Of a stretch of 64,000 nt of DNA, positions 9,327 through 19,172 are shown in pieces. The notes beneath the pieces were generated by a model. It did not search any database and had not been told where the DNA came from. It saw only the letters and a program-made list of their open reading frames with translations. Source of the stretch: Flavobacteriales bacterium (lineage in GTDB: Bacteria; Bacteroidota; Bacteroidia; Flavobacteriales_F; PHOS-HE28). The stretch is taken from NCBI GenBank assembly GCA_016712535.1, contig JADJQW010000003.1, forward strand, positions 389,001-453,000, read 5' to 3'. The stretch's first letter is position 1, and every line of letters starts with the position of its first letter. The position numbers and the translations under genes were made by a program.

Positions 9327-9470
9327 GCTCTGAATACTACGGCCCGATGACATCAATTCGCATGAAAAAGTCGGCGGACCGCCGCTACCATTCGACGCAA
9401 TGGACTACTCCACAGGTGAAGAGGCTCCTTCCCATTCAGAGCTTCTGTCCGCAAAGCTCATTTGGCCTGA

Positions 9471-10235
9471 TTACTTTGGACTGAACCTGATCGGCAGGGT
9501 GAATTGCACGCGAACGGGCTTACCGTTCAGCATGCCTGGATTCCATCGCGGCATGGCGTTCAGCAACCGAAGCGCTTCTGTGTCGATGGATGGATGCACC
9601 CCACGCAACACTTTCGGATCCATGATATTTCCTTCCGAATCCACCTCGAACGTTGTGTAGACGTCCCCGATGATCTCCTCCTTCGCAGCTTCAGTTGGAT
9701 AGCGCAGATTCGCTTTGATGAATGCCCTCAGCTCGGCCTCGCCACCAGGGAAGCTAGGCATCATAACGGGGTCAATGAATGCCACGGTATCGATCAGGGG
9801 CGGCACTGGTTCCTTGATCGTGAATTTCACCGGCAGGTTGTACCGCACGCGCACCTTCTGCCCTTTGTGCTCGCCGGGCGTCCATACGGGCATGCTGCGC
9901 ACGGCTTTCAGCGCAACCTCATCGCAGCCGCCACCGATGCCGCGCAGCACGTTCGCGTTCGTGATGCTTCCGTCCTTTTCCACAACGAAGTTGACGAACA
10001 CCGTGCCTTGTATGCCAGCGTCGCGCGCGGCTTCCGGGTAGCGGATGGCTGGCAGCAGGTATTTGTACAACTCGGTTTCCCCGCCAGGGAATGCGGGCGA
10101 CACCTCCACAATGGTGAACAATGAGTCTCCGAACTCCGTGTCGTCCACGTTGGGAGCAGTGACCACTTGTGCGATTGCATGGTTGGCGGCCGTAGCAAGC
10201 AGGCACGCGCAGAGGGCTTGTTGAACTTGAGGCAT
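9471..10235 (-). CDS. TonB-family protein with two tandem TonB C-terminal domains
   Basis: About 254 residues: a signal-like N-terminus (ALCACLLATAANHAIAQ) and two copies of the TonB C-terminal fold. Copy 1 contains FPGGETELYKYLLPAIRYP and copy 2 FPGGEAELRAFIKANLRYP, each followed by an FV/FE-VxxxGxI strand and an MPxWxPG(E/M) motif. A classical membrane anchor and Pro-rich spacer are absent, so it is probably a periplasmic TonB-domain protein rather than a full energy transducer. An internal duplication is directly visible. ATG 10235 (MPQVQQ) is the likely start. Confidence 0.85.
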   Translation of the reverse strand: MPQVQQALCACLLATAANHAIAQVVTAPNVDDTEFGDSLFTIVEVSPAFPGGETELYKYLLPAIRYPEAARDAGIQGTVFVNFVVEKDGSITNANVLRGIGGGCDEVALKAVRSMPVWTPGEHKGQKVRVRYNLPVKFTIKEPVPPLIDTVAFIDPVMMPSFPGGEAELRAFIKANLRYPTEAAKEEIIGDVYTTFEVDSEGNIMDPKVLRGVHPSIDTEALRLLNAMPRWNPGMLNGKPVRVQFTLPIRFSPK

Positions 10236-10409
10236 GCCGAAATCTAACATGGCAGATCCATTGGCTCAGCCTTTCCACATGCGCTTGTTCAGGCCAATCG
10301 TGCGTCTGGCGCCATCAACAGGCGCCCGCTGAAACATGCGTGCTGAAGGCCCAGGACTCCCCTTACCTCCCCGATAGCTTTCGCTCCGAGCCGCTTACCC
10401 GGCGATCAC
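10236..10409. other. Intergenic stretch between divergent genes
   Basis: Upstream region of both the TonB-like gene and the SirB1-like gene. No repeat, hairpin or clear -7 box was identified by eye. Confidence 0.4.
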
Positions 10410-11297
10410 ATGGGCAACAACGAGATCCGCGCGCTGATCACCCTGATCGACGATCCCGACGAGACCATTTACACCCAGGTGCGCGACCGCATCGTGCAGC
10501 TGGGCGACGACATCGTGCCGGAACTGGAGCGGGCCTGGGAGATCGACGACTTCGGCGACCTCTTCCGCAACCGCGTCGAGGATCTCTTGCACACCATCCA
10601 CCTGAGCCGCGTCACCGACCGCCTCAAGGCCTGGTACGAAGCCGGCGGCGAGGACCTGCTCGAGGGCGCATTGGTGATCAGCCGCTACCGCTACCCTGAC
10701 ATGGATGAGCAGAAGGTGAAGGCGCGGCTGGCCGCGATCAGGCAGGACATCTGGCTCGAGCTGAACGACCACCTGACGGCCTTCGAGAAGGTGCGCGTGT
10801 TCAACCACATCTTCTTCCAGGTGCATGGCTTCAAGGGCAACAAGCGCAACTACCACGCACCGCAGAACAGCTACATCAATGAGGTGCTCGATAGCCGCAA
10901 GGGCAATCCGCTCTCGCTGGCCATCATCTATCAGGTGCTCGCTGAGGACCTGGGCCTGCCCATGCGCGGGGTGAACCTGCCCAATCATTTCGTGCTCGCT
11001 TATCTCGATGAGGATAGCATCGGCGGCGCGGATGCCGGCCAGCAAGGCGAGGAGAACGTGCTCTTCTATGTGAACGCCTTCAGCCAAGGCGATATCCTGG
11101 GCCGCAATGAGATCAACGAGTTCCTGGCGAAGCTGAAGATCGAGCCGCGCCCATCGTTCTATCAGCCCTGCACCAATATCGACATCATCCGCCGCCAACT
11201 GAACAATCTGGCCAATAGCTACGCCAAGATGGGCGACAGTGAGCGCGCCGCTGACCTGGAGAAACTGCGTGATATGCTCGGCAGGGCCGAGGGATAG
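10410..11297 (+). CDS. SirB1/transglutaminase-like family protein
   Basis: 295 residues. The core contains RNYHAPQNSYINEVLDSRKGNPLSL, YQVLAEDLGLPMRGVNLPNHFVL and FYVNAFSQGDIL, typical of SirB1-type proteins with a transglutaminase-like fold. In this family the Cys of papain-like enzymes is often replaced; here the residue before the helix is Asn/Pro-Leu-Ser (GNPLSLAII), so no obvious catalytic Cys is seen. The N-terminal 100 residues are helical, HEAT-like. Function is unknown. It stands alone between divergent and convergent neighbours. Confidence 0.8.
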   Translation: MGNNEIRALITLIDDPDETIYTQVRDRIVQLGDDIVPELERAWEIDDFGDLFRNRVEDLLHTIHLSRVTDRLKAWYEAGGEDLLEGALVISRYRYPDMDEQKVKARLAAIRQDIWLELNDHLTAFEKVRVFNHIFFQVHGFKGNKRNYHAPQNSYINEVLDSRKGNPLSLAIIYQVLAEDLGLPMRGVNLPNHFVLAYLDEDSIGGADAGQQGEENVLFYVNAFSQGDILGRNEINEFLAKLKIEPRPSFYQPCTNIDIIRRQLNNLANSYAKMGDSERAADLEKLRDMLGRAEG

Positions 11298-11306
11298 AGG
11301 TTCTTC

Positions 11307-12764
11307 TTATTCAGGTCGCCTCACTTCCCAGAGCACCCAGCGGTCGGTGCGATCAGCCCAGCCGCCTATGTTGAACCGCTTCAACCAAGCCGGATAGGAA
11401 GCGAAGCATTCGCGAGCGACGCAGCCTGGAGGAAGGACAGGCGATTGTTCCTGAGTGAGCAGGAGGAAGGCTGATTCATCGGGCCAACCATCACCACGCG
11501 CGGCGAAACGAAGGCCTTGCGGCCTGCCGAACCGCACCGGGTGCTCTTGCGCGAAAGGTTGCCGGCCTTCATGCACGAGGATCATCGGTCCATTGGCCGC
11601 ATCGTGGATGGCCTTACGCAGCACGGCATCCTCATTCGCGGGCTTGAAGAGCACGACCAATAGAAGTGGCGCATGAACGATGATGAAAACGATGCGGAGC
11701 GCGCTCCACCACTGATCGCTGAAGTGCTTGAACCAACCCCGCTCCAGTGCCGCATGCGCGCCAAGCACAACAAGCGCCGGAAGGAAGGGGATCAGCGGGA
11801 AGAGGAAGCGAAGCTCTTTGTGGCCGATCGCCAGATGCGCCAAGAGGAATGGCAATGATGCCCAGACAATTGGATCTCGCCGGCGGAAGACGAAGGCAAG
11901 CAGCGGCAAGGCGATGAGCGCGATGCTGAAGGGCGGCACAGCGCGCTCAGCGATCTGCGTGAAATACCACCACCACGGCTCGGTGCCGAAGGAAGCTGCC
12001 TTGCCCGCGATGATGTTCTGCTCGAAGTAATTCCATGCCGTGAAGGCCCATTCGCCATAGAACCAGCGATCAGTCATCAGTCCTATGGCCTGCGCCACCG
12101 CGACACCCGCGACAAATGAGATCAGTTTGGGCCATGCCGCTCGCTTCACCAGCAGGCACCAGCCCGCGAGGCCGATCGCCATGAAGCCCATTTGCACGCG
12201 CACCACGCTAGCCAAGCCGATGAGCAGTCCGCCGAGCAGCCATGAACGACTACGCTCACCATCGCCATAAGCCACCTGCGCGAAGCCGATGAGGAAGAGC
12301 GCGGCCGACAGCCCTTCGGAGGAGAACCGCACGGCCGCGAACACCCCGAACCAGACCAGGAAGGCGAGTGCCGCGTAGGTGCTCTGCAGGCGAGGATTCT
12401 GAAGCGCTTGATCATCGCGCAGCCGGCTGTTGAACAGGAGCACGGCGCCGTACCACGCGAGCGCTGCGGTGAATAAACGCAGCAGGAGAGCGGTGCCGTA
12501 CGGGTCGTCGATGCCAACGGCATTCAATAGGCGATGCACCACCACCACTATGGCTGGCTGAAGCGCCGGTCGGATGCGCGCAGCGAATTCCCAGGTGAGG
12601 TCCGTTGCCGGCGTGATGCCCAGCTTCCAGCCAGCGAACTCGAGGATCTGGAAGTGCTCGTCGGCATGGAAGGGGCCGATGGAGAAGATGGCGGCGATGA
12701 CCAAGGCGAGCGCTCCGGGTGCAGCAATGCGTCGAACAGGAGAAGGAAGGACCGATGCGCTCAT
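11307..12764 (-). CDS. GT22-like mannosyltransferase (Alg9/PIG-B type GT-C enzyme)
   Basis: 485 residues with about ten hydrophobic helices. HADEHFQILEFA near residue 35 is the acidic luminal-loop motif, and GHKELRFLFPLIPFLP near residue 310 is the hallmark of GT22 enzymes (HKExRFxxP). Such enzymes transfer a hexose, usually mannose, from a polyprenyl-phosphate donor to a lipid-linked glycan. ATG 12764 overlaps the stop of the sugar transferase as TGATG, so both are expressed together, probably for a surface or lipid-linked glycan. The sugar specificity is unknown. Confidence 0.85.
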   Translation of the reverse strand: MSASVLPSPVRRIAAPGALALVIAAIFSIGPFHADEHFQILEFAGWKLGITPATDLTWEFAARIRPALQPAIVVVVHRLLNAVGIDDPYGTALLLRLFTAALAWYGAVLLFNSRLRDDQALQNPRLQSTYAALAFLVWFGVFAAVRFSSEGLSAALFLIGFAQVAYGDGERSRSWLLGGLLIGLASVVRVQMGFMAIGLAGWCLLVKRAAWPKLISFVAGVAVAQAIGLMTDRWFYGEWAFTAWNYFEQNIIAGKAASFGTEPWWWYFTQIAERAVPPFSIALIALPLLAFVFRRRDPIVWASLPFLLAHLAIGHKELRFLFPLIPFLPALVVLGAHAALERGWFKHFSDQWWSALRIVFIIVHAPLLLVVLFKPANEDAVLRKAIHDAANGPMILVHEGRQPFAQEHPVRFGRPQGLRFAARGDGWPDESAFLLLTQEQSPVLPPGCVARECFASYPAWLKRFNIGGWADRTDRWVLWEVRRPE

Positions 12765-13354
12765 CAGTTGATCAATCGAAGCGCGGTTCGAGCGATGATC
12801 CGCAGATCGAGCCACATGCTGCGCTCCCGGACATACCGCCGATCGAGCGCGAGTTTCGCCGGCATCACCTCTTCCACGTACGCGCGCTCTGGATCGCTGG
12901 CGCGGCCCAGCACTTCGTTCTCATCGATGTACGCGATGCTGGCCAGGCTGGTGAGCCCGGGCCTTACGCTGAGCACCTGTCGTTGCTCCTCGGAATAGAG
13001 CGCCACGTAGCGAGGCACTTCGGGACGAGGTCCCACGATGCTCATGTCGCCCATGACGATGTTCACGAGCTGCGGCAGCTCATCAAGCTTGGTCTTGCGG
13101 AGCACGTAGCCGATGCGCGTGATGCGCGGGTCGCGGCCACCCACGGTGATCTGGCCGCCAGCCTCGCTGCCGGGTCGCATGGTGCGGAACTTCAGCAGCC
13201 GGAATTCCTTACCGCCTTTGCCCACGCGCACTTGCCGGAAGAAGGCGCCGCCCCGCGATCCGATGGCCACGACGAGGGCGATCAGCAGCATGAGCGGGGA
13301 GAGCGCCAGCAGCGCGCTGGCCGATGCGATCAGGTCGAACGCGCGCTTGCCCAT
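12764..13354 (-). CDS. Bacterial sugar transferase (PglC/WcaJ-type phosphoglycosyl transferase)
   Basis: 196 residues, the compact monotopic form. It opens KRAFDLIAS followed by one hydrophobic re-entrant helix (LLALSPLMLLIALVVAI), then FFRQVRVGKGGKEF, LKFRTM, LRKTKLDELPQL and DMSIVGPRPEVP. All of these are signatures of the family that transfers a sugar-1-phosphate from a UDP-sugar to undecaprenyl phosphate. The TKLDELPQ segment holds the catalytic Asp-Glu dyad. It starts a lipid-linked glycan, probably elongated by the coupled GT22-like enzyme and others elsewhere. Confidence 0.93.
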   Translation of the reverse strand: MGKRAFDLIASASALLALSPLMLLIALVVAIGSRGGAFFRQVRVGKGGKEFRLLKFRTMRPGSEAGGQITVGGRDPRITRIGYVLRKTKLDELPQLVNIVMGDMSIVGPRPEVPRYVALYSEEQRQVLSVRPGLTSLASIAYIDENEVLGRASDPERAYVEEVMPAKLALDRRYVRERSMWLDLRIIARTALRLIN

Positions 13355-13402
13355 GCGGCGAAGGAACGCAACGCCGCGCGATGCGGCCGACGCCCGGCCT
13401 CG

Positions 13403-15094
13403 CTATTCCACCACCAGCCTCAGCGCGCGGGCAGCGCTGCTTCCCTGCATGCTGAGCATGTACACGCCAGCGGGACGGCCCGTGAGATCAACGACGGCCC
13501 GGCCTGCGGTTGTGCGTTGGCGCAGCACCTCGCGCCCGAGCGCATCGCGGGCGATCAGCTGCACCGGCTGGGTGGATTCGATCATCAGTTGGAAGATGCC
13601 TGCACTCGGATTCGGGTATGCGCTGAGCCGCGGCGATGCAGCCTCTTCAATCCCGATGGAAGCGGCGTCCGCCGTGCGCAGCCCCAAGCTCGCCACCGGA
13701 CCGCCGGTGAAGCCGATGAACCAATTGCCTCCGTTGCTGATCGGGCTGGTGGGCTGGCCGTACACCGCTTCATTCAGGCCATAGTGGACATGCTCATGGA
13801 AGCCGAAGAACACGGTGGGGTTGCTGGTGACGGTGCAGAAGAGGTAGCGCGCATTGTCCTGGAGCAGCAGGGGCTCGGTGAAGGGGAAGTGGACCATGGC
13901 GGAGTTGCCGGAGGCGGTGACCACATGCTCCTCGTCGTGGATGAGGGAGAGCTGGCTGAAGCCGAATCCGGCATCATCCATGGTGACGAAGGGATCCTGC
14001 CATTCATATACCCGGGTGATCACGCCGTCGCCGGCGATCGTGAGCGGCTCGTTCACCGACACTTGCCGGTCCATCCCGGTGACCGCGATTCGCGAGGCAT
14101 GCGCGTCGCGGAAGTGGATGCAGCTCTCGTACGCTCCCGCGCTTTGGGCGGGCTGCATGCCCACGGTGCTCACGGGTGTGCCTGAGGCTTGTTCAACAGG
14201 CGCCAAGGCGTACCGGTCGGCGTAATGCAGCGGAACGGTGTACTGATTGTCCAAGGCGTGCTGATCGTTGAGGGCCACCACGTGATAGGTGAGCTGATAA
14301 TTGCCGCTGAAGGCGGGCTGCGTCCAATCCGGAAGCTGCGCCAGCACGCTATCGCCGGGCGCAAGGGCGAAGGGCAAAGTGGCTTCATCATACACGCTCT
14401 CACCATCCTGTTCGATCACGGCGTGCAATGAGAGCCAGGCGATGTCCTCGGAGCCGAAGTTGTGCACCATGGCGCCCAGCCCCACAGCGTGGTCGCCAGG
14501 CTGTGAGGCGAGCAAGGCGGGCAACGCGAGGCTATTGGGCAGCAGCACGCCCTGCTTGCGCACGCCGGCATCCACGGCATATTAGCCATCCTTGTTGCCA
14601 AGAAGCACTGAGAGCGTTGCGCCGGTTTCGATGGCCTCCATCCATGCCTCACCGTCGCCCAAGGTGATCTGGAACACAGGGATGGTCACTTGCGGGCCAT
14701 AAGGACCGCCGCCCATTTCCACGGGCGGGCCCTGGACATTATTGATGATCACGACCGCGATTGCGCCGGCTTCCTGGCAATGCTTCGCCTTCAACGCGTA
14801 ATCGCAGGTGCCCCGGTAAAGCAGGGCCACCTTGCCAGCAACCGCCGCTGGATTGGTCAGTGGCGAGCAGGCGAGGCTGTCGTCCGGGCCGCCGCTATGC
14901 GCGCGCACCAGATCGCCGATCACCCGGTTCGAAGCGTAGAGCATGTTCGGCGTGTCCCATGAGCCAGCAGCGGGTTCGGCCCAGGTATGCGCATAGCTTC
15001 CCTGCAAGGGACCTGCGCTGAGGATATCGCAAGCCACTTGGGCCCGGAACGGGATCGCGAGCAGGAGAGAGGCGGTGAGTGCGATTGCTTTCAT
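13403..15094 (-). pseudogene. PA-domain T9SS-secreted protein interrupted by an in-frame TAA
   Basis: Two open segments lie in the same frame, separated only by TAA at 14582-14584 (codon 171). The first has a signal peptide (MKAIALTASLLLAIPFRAQ) and a protease-associated (PA) domain with GKVALLYRGTCDYALKAKHCQEAGAIAVVIINN cut here into GKVALLYRGTCD and AGAIAVVIINN. The second has no signal peptide or good start and ends in a T9SS type A sorting domain (LSAYPNPSAGIF ... DLTGRPAGVYML). Together they form one ~560-residue secreted protein. Reading across the stop gives NKDG-stop-YAVDAGV. A single base change from CAA, GAA or AAA would create the TAA. It is either a nonsense mutation or a sequence error; the second half alone would not be exported. 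Confidence 0.75.
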
Positions 15095-15251
15095 GGTGAT
15101 CGGTGTTGATGCCACGAAGGGACAGCACTGCGCTTCGGATGCTGCGGAATGCATGACGGCCCGTGTGATATGGGGCGCAACGCTTTATCCCGCGATCGCA
15201 CCGTTCATCCGCAGCGCAAGGAGAAGCGCGCTCGGACTGGCTTTCCGCGGA

Positions 15252-15259
15252 TAGCTTCG
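15252..15259 (+). promoter_or_regulatory. -7 promoter box of the tricorn-like gene
   Basis: TAGCTTCG ends 6 bases before the start codon, matching the TAnnTTTG-type -7 element with one change. Transcription would begin at or within a few bases of the ATG. Confidence 0.5.
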
Positions 15260-15265
15260 CCGACC

Positions 15266-18200
15266 ATGAAAAGCACCCTCCTGCTCACCGCGCTCTCGGC
15301 AACGATTTCCGCTTCGGCCCAGCCCCTTTGGCTCCGCAACGCCGCCATCAGCCCCGATGGGCAGTCCATCGCCTTCTGCTACCATGGTGATATCTGGCGC
15401 GTGCCCGCATCGGGTGGCGATGCCATGCCGCTCACCTCCAACGAAGCCTACGACCATACCCCGGTGTGGAGCCGCGACGGCAAGCAGATCGCCTTCACCA
15501 GCAACCGCCATGGCAACAACGATGTTTTCGTGATGCCCGCTACCGGGGGTGCGCCAACGCGCCTCACCTTCCACGGGAATGGCGAAGTGGCCAGCGACTT
15601 CAGCGCCGATGGCGCCCAGGTGATCTTCTACGGAACGCGCCAGGACGATGTGAAGCACCAGCAATTCCCCGTTGGCGGCCTCGGCGAGCTCTACACCGTG
15701 CCCGTGAAAGGCGGCCGCGTGATGCAGGTGAGCACCATCGCCATGCAGAACGCGCGCTACAGCCCCGATGGGAAGCTGATTGCCTACCACGATCGCAAAG
15801 GCTACGAGGACAATTGGCGCAAGCACCACACCTCGTCGGTCACGCGCGACATCTGGACCTTCAATCCCGCCACGAAGGAGTACAAGCAGCTCACCCCCTT
15901 CGCCGGCGAGGACCGTGATCCGGTCTGGAGCAAGGATGGCGGCACGCTCTTCTACCTCACCGAAGAGAGCGGCAGCTTCAATGTGCATCGCATGCCGGCA
16001 TCCGGCGGGCGCAGCATGCAGGTGACGCGCTTCACGGATCATCCGGTGCGCTACCTCAGCATCAGCAGCAATGGCACGCTCTGCTTCAGCTACCGGGGCG
16101 AGCTGTACACCCTGACCGATGGCGCCGAGCCGAAGAAGGTGGACATCCGCATCCACAGCGATGGCCGGTACCTGCCGCAGCGCACGATCAACGTGAACAA
16201 TGCCGATGAATATGCCCTGAGCCCGAGCGGCAAGGAAGCCGTGCTCATCCATCGCGGCGAGGTCTTCGTGACGAGCATCGCCGAAGGCACCACGCGCCGC
16301 ATCACCAGCACGCCCGAGCAGGAGCGCAACGTGAGCTTCAGTCCCGATGGCCGCACCATCCTTTATGCCAGCGAGCGCGGGCAGAGCTGGGACCTGTTCA
16401 CCACCTCACTGGTCCGTAAGGACGAGAAGTACTTCTTCAACGCCACCCTGCTGAAGGAAGAAGCCTTGCTCAATACGCCCGCCGAGGAGTTCCAATGCGC
16501 CTATTCGCCCGATGGAAAGGAAGTGGCCTATCTGGAGGAACGCACCGCGCTCAAGGTCCTGAATGTGGCCACGAAGCAGACGCGCGTCATCGTTCCGGGC
16601 AATAAGAACTACAGCTACAGCGACGGCGACCAGTGGTACCAATGGAGCCCGGACAGCAAGTGGTTCGTGGTCAGTTTCCTGCACGATAAGCAGTGGATCG
16701 GCCAGGTGGGCCTCGTGAACGCGTCAGGCAAGGAGCCGGTCGTCAACCTCACCCGCAGCGGCTATGGCGGCTACACGCCCCGTTGGGCCATGGAGGGCAA
16801 GGCCATCGTGTACATGAGCGACCGCGATGGGCAGAAGAACCACGCCAGCTGGGGGGGCGAGAGCGACGCCTACGCCATCTTCTTAACGCAAGAGGCGTTT
16901 GACAAGTTCAAGATGACGAAGGAGGAGGCCGCATTGGCGAAGGAAGAGGAGGAGAAGAAGGACGAAGGGAAGGACGGGAAGGACGGCAAGAACGACAAGG
17001 ATGTGAAGAAGGACAAGGAGGAGAAGAAGGAAGAAGTGAAACCCTTGAAGATCGAGTTGGAGGGAATCGAGTACCGCCGGGTGCGGTTAACGCCGAACAG
17101 CAGCGCCCTCAGCGATGCCCTGCTCAGCAAGGATGGCGAGAAGCTTTACTACCTCGCGGCTTTCGAGAAGGGCACGGACCTCTGGCAGTTCGAGATCCGT
17201 ACGCGCGAGACCAAGATCCTGAACAAGATGGGCGATGGCTGGGCGCATAGCCTCACTTGGGACAAGGATGCCAAGAAGCTCTTCTACCTGAACAATGGGA
17301 GCATAGGCTACTACGACACCGAGAAGAATGAGAACAAGAGCGTGGGCATAGGCGGCGAAATGATCCTCGACGAAAGCGCCGAGCGCGCCTACCTCTTCGA
17401 GCACATCTGGCGGCAAGTGAAGAAGAAGTTCTACCGCGTGGACCTGCAGGGCGTGGACTGGGACAAGTACAAGGCCGAGTACCAGCGCTACCTGCCCTTC
17501 ATCAACAACAACTTCGATATGGCCGAGCTGTGCAGCGAGATGCTCGGTGAGCTTAATGCCTCGCACACCGGTGCCGGTTACCGCTTCGAAATGCCCAACG
17601 ATGACCAGACCGCATCGCTCGGATGCTTCTTCGCCAACGAGCCGGGGCCTGGACTTCGCATCACGGAGATCATGCCGCGCAGCCCGCTCACCAGGGATGG
17701 CAGCAAGGTGAAGGCCGGGCACGTGATCGAGAAGGTCGATGGCGTGGAGGTGGCGGCTGACATTGATTGGGCCATGCTCTTCAACCGCAAAGGCAACAAG
17801 CCCATGCTGCTGAGCCTGTACGACCCCAAGACCAAGACCCGCTGGGACGAGAGCGTGAAACCGCTTGCCGAAGGCGAGGACTACGGCCTGCTCTACAAGC
17901 GCTGGGTGGAGCGCTGCCGGCATCTGGTGGATAGCCTCAGCGGAGGCCAACTGGGTTACGTGCATGTGCAGGGCATGGACGACCACAGTTTCCGCGTGGT
18001 GTACGAGGAGGCCCTTGGCCGTTACCACGACAAGAAGGGGCTTGTGGTGGATACGCGCTTCAACGGCGGCGGCTGGTTGCACGACGACTTGGCCACCTTC
18101 CTGAATGGCAAGACATACATGACCTTTTTGCCGCGCGACCAGAACCTGGGCACCGAGCCGCACTTCAAGTACCAGCGCCCCAGCGTGGTGGTGATGAGCG

Positions 18201-18490
18201 AGAGCAATTACAGCGATGCCCACATGTTCCCCGTGACCTACCGTGCGCTGGGCATCGGCAAGCTGGTGGGCATGCCCGTGCCGGGCACCGGCACCGCCGT
18301 TTGGTGGGAGGGCCTTCAGAACGGCATGTGGTTCGGCATCCCGCAGGTGGGCATGGTGGACAACGCGGGCAATTACCTGGAGAACCAGCAGCTCGATCCC
18401 GATGTGCGCCAGCCGCTCGATCCGGGTGTCGTATCGCAAGGAAGGGATCAGCAATTGGAGGCGGCGGTGAAGGTGCTGATGGGGAATTGA
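15266..18490 (+). CDS. Tricorn-like S41 peptidase with N-terminal beta-propeller
   Basis: 1074 residues. Order: signal peptide (MKSTLLLTALSATISASAQ); beta-propeller repeats of the WD40-like/TolB type (ISPDGQSIAF, YSPDGKLIAY, FSPDGRTILY, YSPDGKEVAY) over ~20-530; a Lys/Glu/Asp-rich low-complexity insert (~550-600); a second propeller-like region; a PDZ domain (~790-860); and an S41 domain with GGQLGYVHVQGM and SNYSDAHMFP. The Ser of NYSD (about residue 983) is the expected nucleophile. Tricorn-type proteases degrade peptides; this one is exported. The ATG at 15266 is preceded by TAGCTTCG at 15252-15259. Catalytic residues look intact. Confidence 0.9.
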   Translation: MKSTLLLTALSATISASAQPLWLRNAAISPDGQSIAFCYHGDIWRVPASGGDAMPLTSNEAYDHTPVWSRDGKQIAFTSNRHGNNDVFVMPATGGAPTRLTFHGNGEVASDFSADGAQVIFYGTRQDDVKHQQFPVGGLGELYTVPVKGGRVMQVSTIAMQNARYSPDGKLIAYHDRKGYEDNWRKHHTSSVTRDIWTFNPATKEYKQLTPFAGEDRDPVWSKDGGTLFYLTEESGSFNVHRMPASGGRSMQVTRFTDHPVRYLSISSNGTLCFSYRGELYTLTDGAEPKKVDIRIHSDGRYLPQRTINVNNADEYALSPSGKEAVLIHRGEVFVTSIAEGTTRRITSTPEQERNVSFSPDGRTILYASERGQSWDLFTTSLVRKDEKYFFNATLLKEEALLNTPAEEFQCAYSPDGKEVAYLEERTALKVLNVATKQTRVIVPGNKNYSYSDGDQWYQWSPDSKWFVVSFLHDKQWIGQVGLVNASGKEPVVNLTRSGYGGYTPRWAMEGKAIVYMSDRDGQKNHASWGGESDAYAIFLTQEAFDKFKMTKEEAALAKEEEEKKDEGKDGKDGKNDKDVKKDKEEKKEEVKPLKIELEGIEYRRVRLTPNSSALSDALLSKDGEKLYYLAAFEKGTDLWQFEIRTRETKILNKMGDGWAHSLTWDKDAKKLFYLNNGSIGYYDTEKNENKSVGIGGEMILDESAERAYLFEHIWRQVKKKFYRVDLQGVDWDKYKAEYQRYLPFINNNFDMAELCSEMLGELNASHTGAGYRFEMPNDDQTASLGCFFANEPGPGLRITEIMPRSPLTRDGSKVKAGHVIEKVDGVEVAADIDWAMLFNRKGNKPMLLSLYDPKTKTRWDESVKPLAEGEDYGLLYKRWVERCRHLVDSLSGGQLGYVHVQGMDDHSFRVVYEEALGRYHDKKGLVVDTRFNGGGWLHDDLATFLNGKTYMTFLPRDQNLGTEPHFKYQRPSVVVMSESNYSDAHMFPVTYRALGIGKLVGMPVPGTGTAVWWEGLQNGMWFGIPQVGMVDNAGNYLENQQLDPDVRQPLDPGVVSQGRDQQLEAAVKVLMGN

Positions 18491-18534
18491 GTTCCGCTGC
18501 TTGGTTGGTAGCTGCCGCATCCTATATTAGGTGC

Positions 18535-18726
18535 GTGCCAGCGACCCGCACCCATACCGCCCCCCGAACCCGCAAGCCGCGTCGCGTGCCCGATGAGCTG
18601 CTCACCGCCGTGCGCTGCGGCAAACGGAAGAAGCCCGATTGCGTGGCCCTGCAATGGCGCGACGGCGCTGGCGAATTGCACATCGAGGTGCTGAGCCCCG
18701 CGCAGAGCTGGCCTTACCTGAACTGA
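18535..18726 (+). CDS. Small basic hypothetical protein
   Basis: 63 residues from GTG 18535, beginning with a basic stretch (TRTHTAPRTRKPRRVP) and ending in a compact segment (DCVALQWRDGAGELHIEVL) that looks like a short beta-strand pair. It lies between the tricorn-like gene and the YjbR-like gene on the same strand, and its stop is 12 bases before the next proposed start. There is no ATG, so the start is uncertain; TATATTAG at about 18522 could be a weak promoter box. No family recognised. Confidence 0.45.
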   Translation: MPATRTHTAPRTRKPRRVPDELLTAVRCGKRKKPDCVALQWRDGAGELHIEVLSPAQSWPYLN

Positions 18727-18737
18727 TTTTTTCGGCT

Positions 18738-19067
18738 GTGGACGCCGCCGGTGCTCGCGACCTCCTGCTCGCCCTGCCCGGCGTCACGGAGCACGCGCAC
18801 TTCGATAAGCAGGCTTTCCGGGGGATCACGCCCAAGGGCAAGGCTTCAAGGATCTTCCTCACGCTCTGGGTAGATGAGAACAGGGCTGCACTGATGCTGG
18901 ATCAGGAGCTTCAGGCCGAACTGCATGCGCGAAATCCGCTGGTCTTCTTCCCGGTGCCGAACAAGTGGGGCGATAAGGGCGCCACCTTCGTTGAGCTGAA
19001 GGCGTGCAGCGCAGCGCTCTTCCGCGAAGTGGTGAATGCGGCCATGCGACTCGCGGGTTGTGCATGA
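18738..19067 (+). CDS. MmcQ/YjbR family protein
   Basis: 109 residues from a proposed GTG start. LLLALPGVTEHAHFDKQAFRG matches the LPGVTE...F opening of MmcQ/YjbR proteins when read as LPGVTEHAHF and FRG. FVELKACSAALFREVVNAAMRL is the C-terminal helix region. Family members have a CyaY-like fold and are often described as DNA-binding, but a cellular role is not established. There is no ATG upstream in frame after the previous stop, so GTG 18738 is the best start. Confidence 0.75.
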   Translation: MDAAGARDLLLALPGVTEHAHFDKQAFRGITPKGKASRIFLTLWVDENRAALMLDQELQAELHARNPLVFFPVPNKWGDKGATFVELKACSAALFREVVNAAMRLAGCA

Positions 19068-19172
19068 GGTCGATCGCGCGATGATCATCTTCGTCGTCCT
19101 GATGATGTTCGTTCAGGGCCCAGGCAGCGCAAGGCTTCAGCCATGCGTCAATCACTCGAAACAGCTGCAAGC

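Noticed and set aside
12719..14185. Long plus-strand ORF antisense to the sugar transferase and PA/T9SS genes
   Set aside because: Rich in His/Arg/Ala and lacks any motif; a shadow of GC-rich coding on the other strand.
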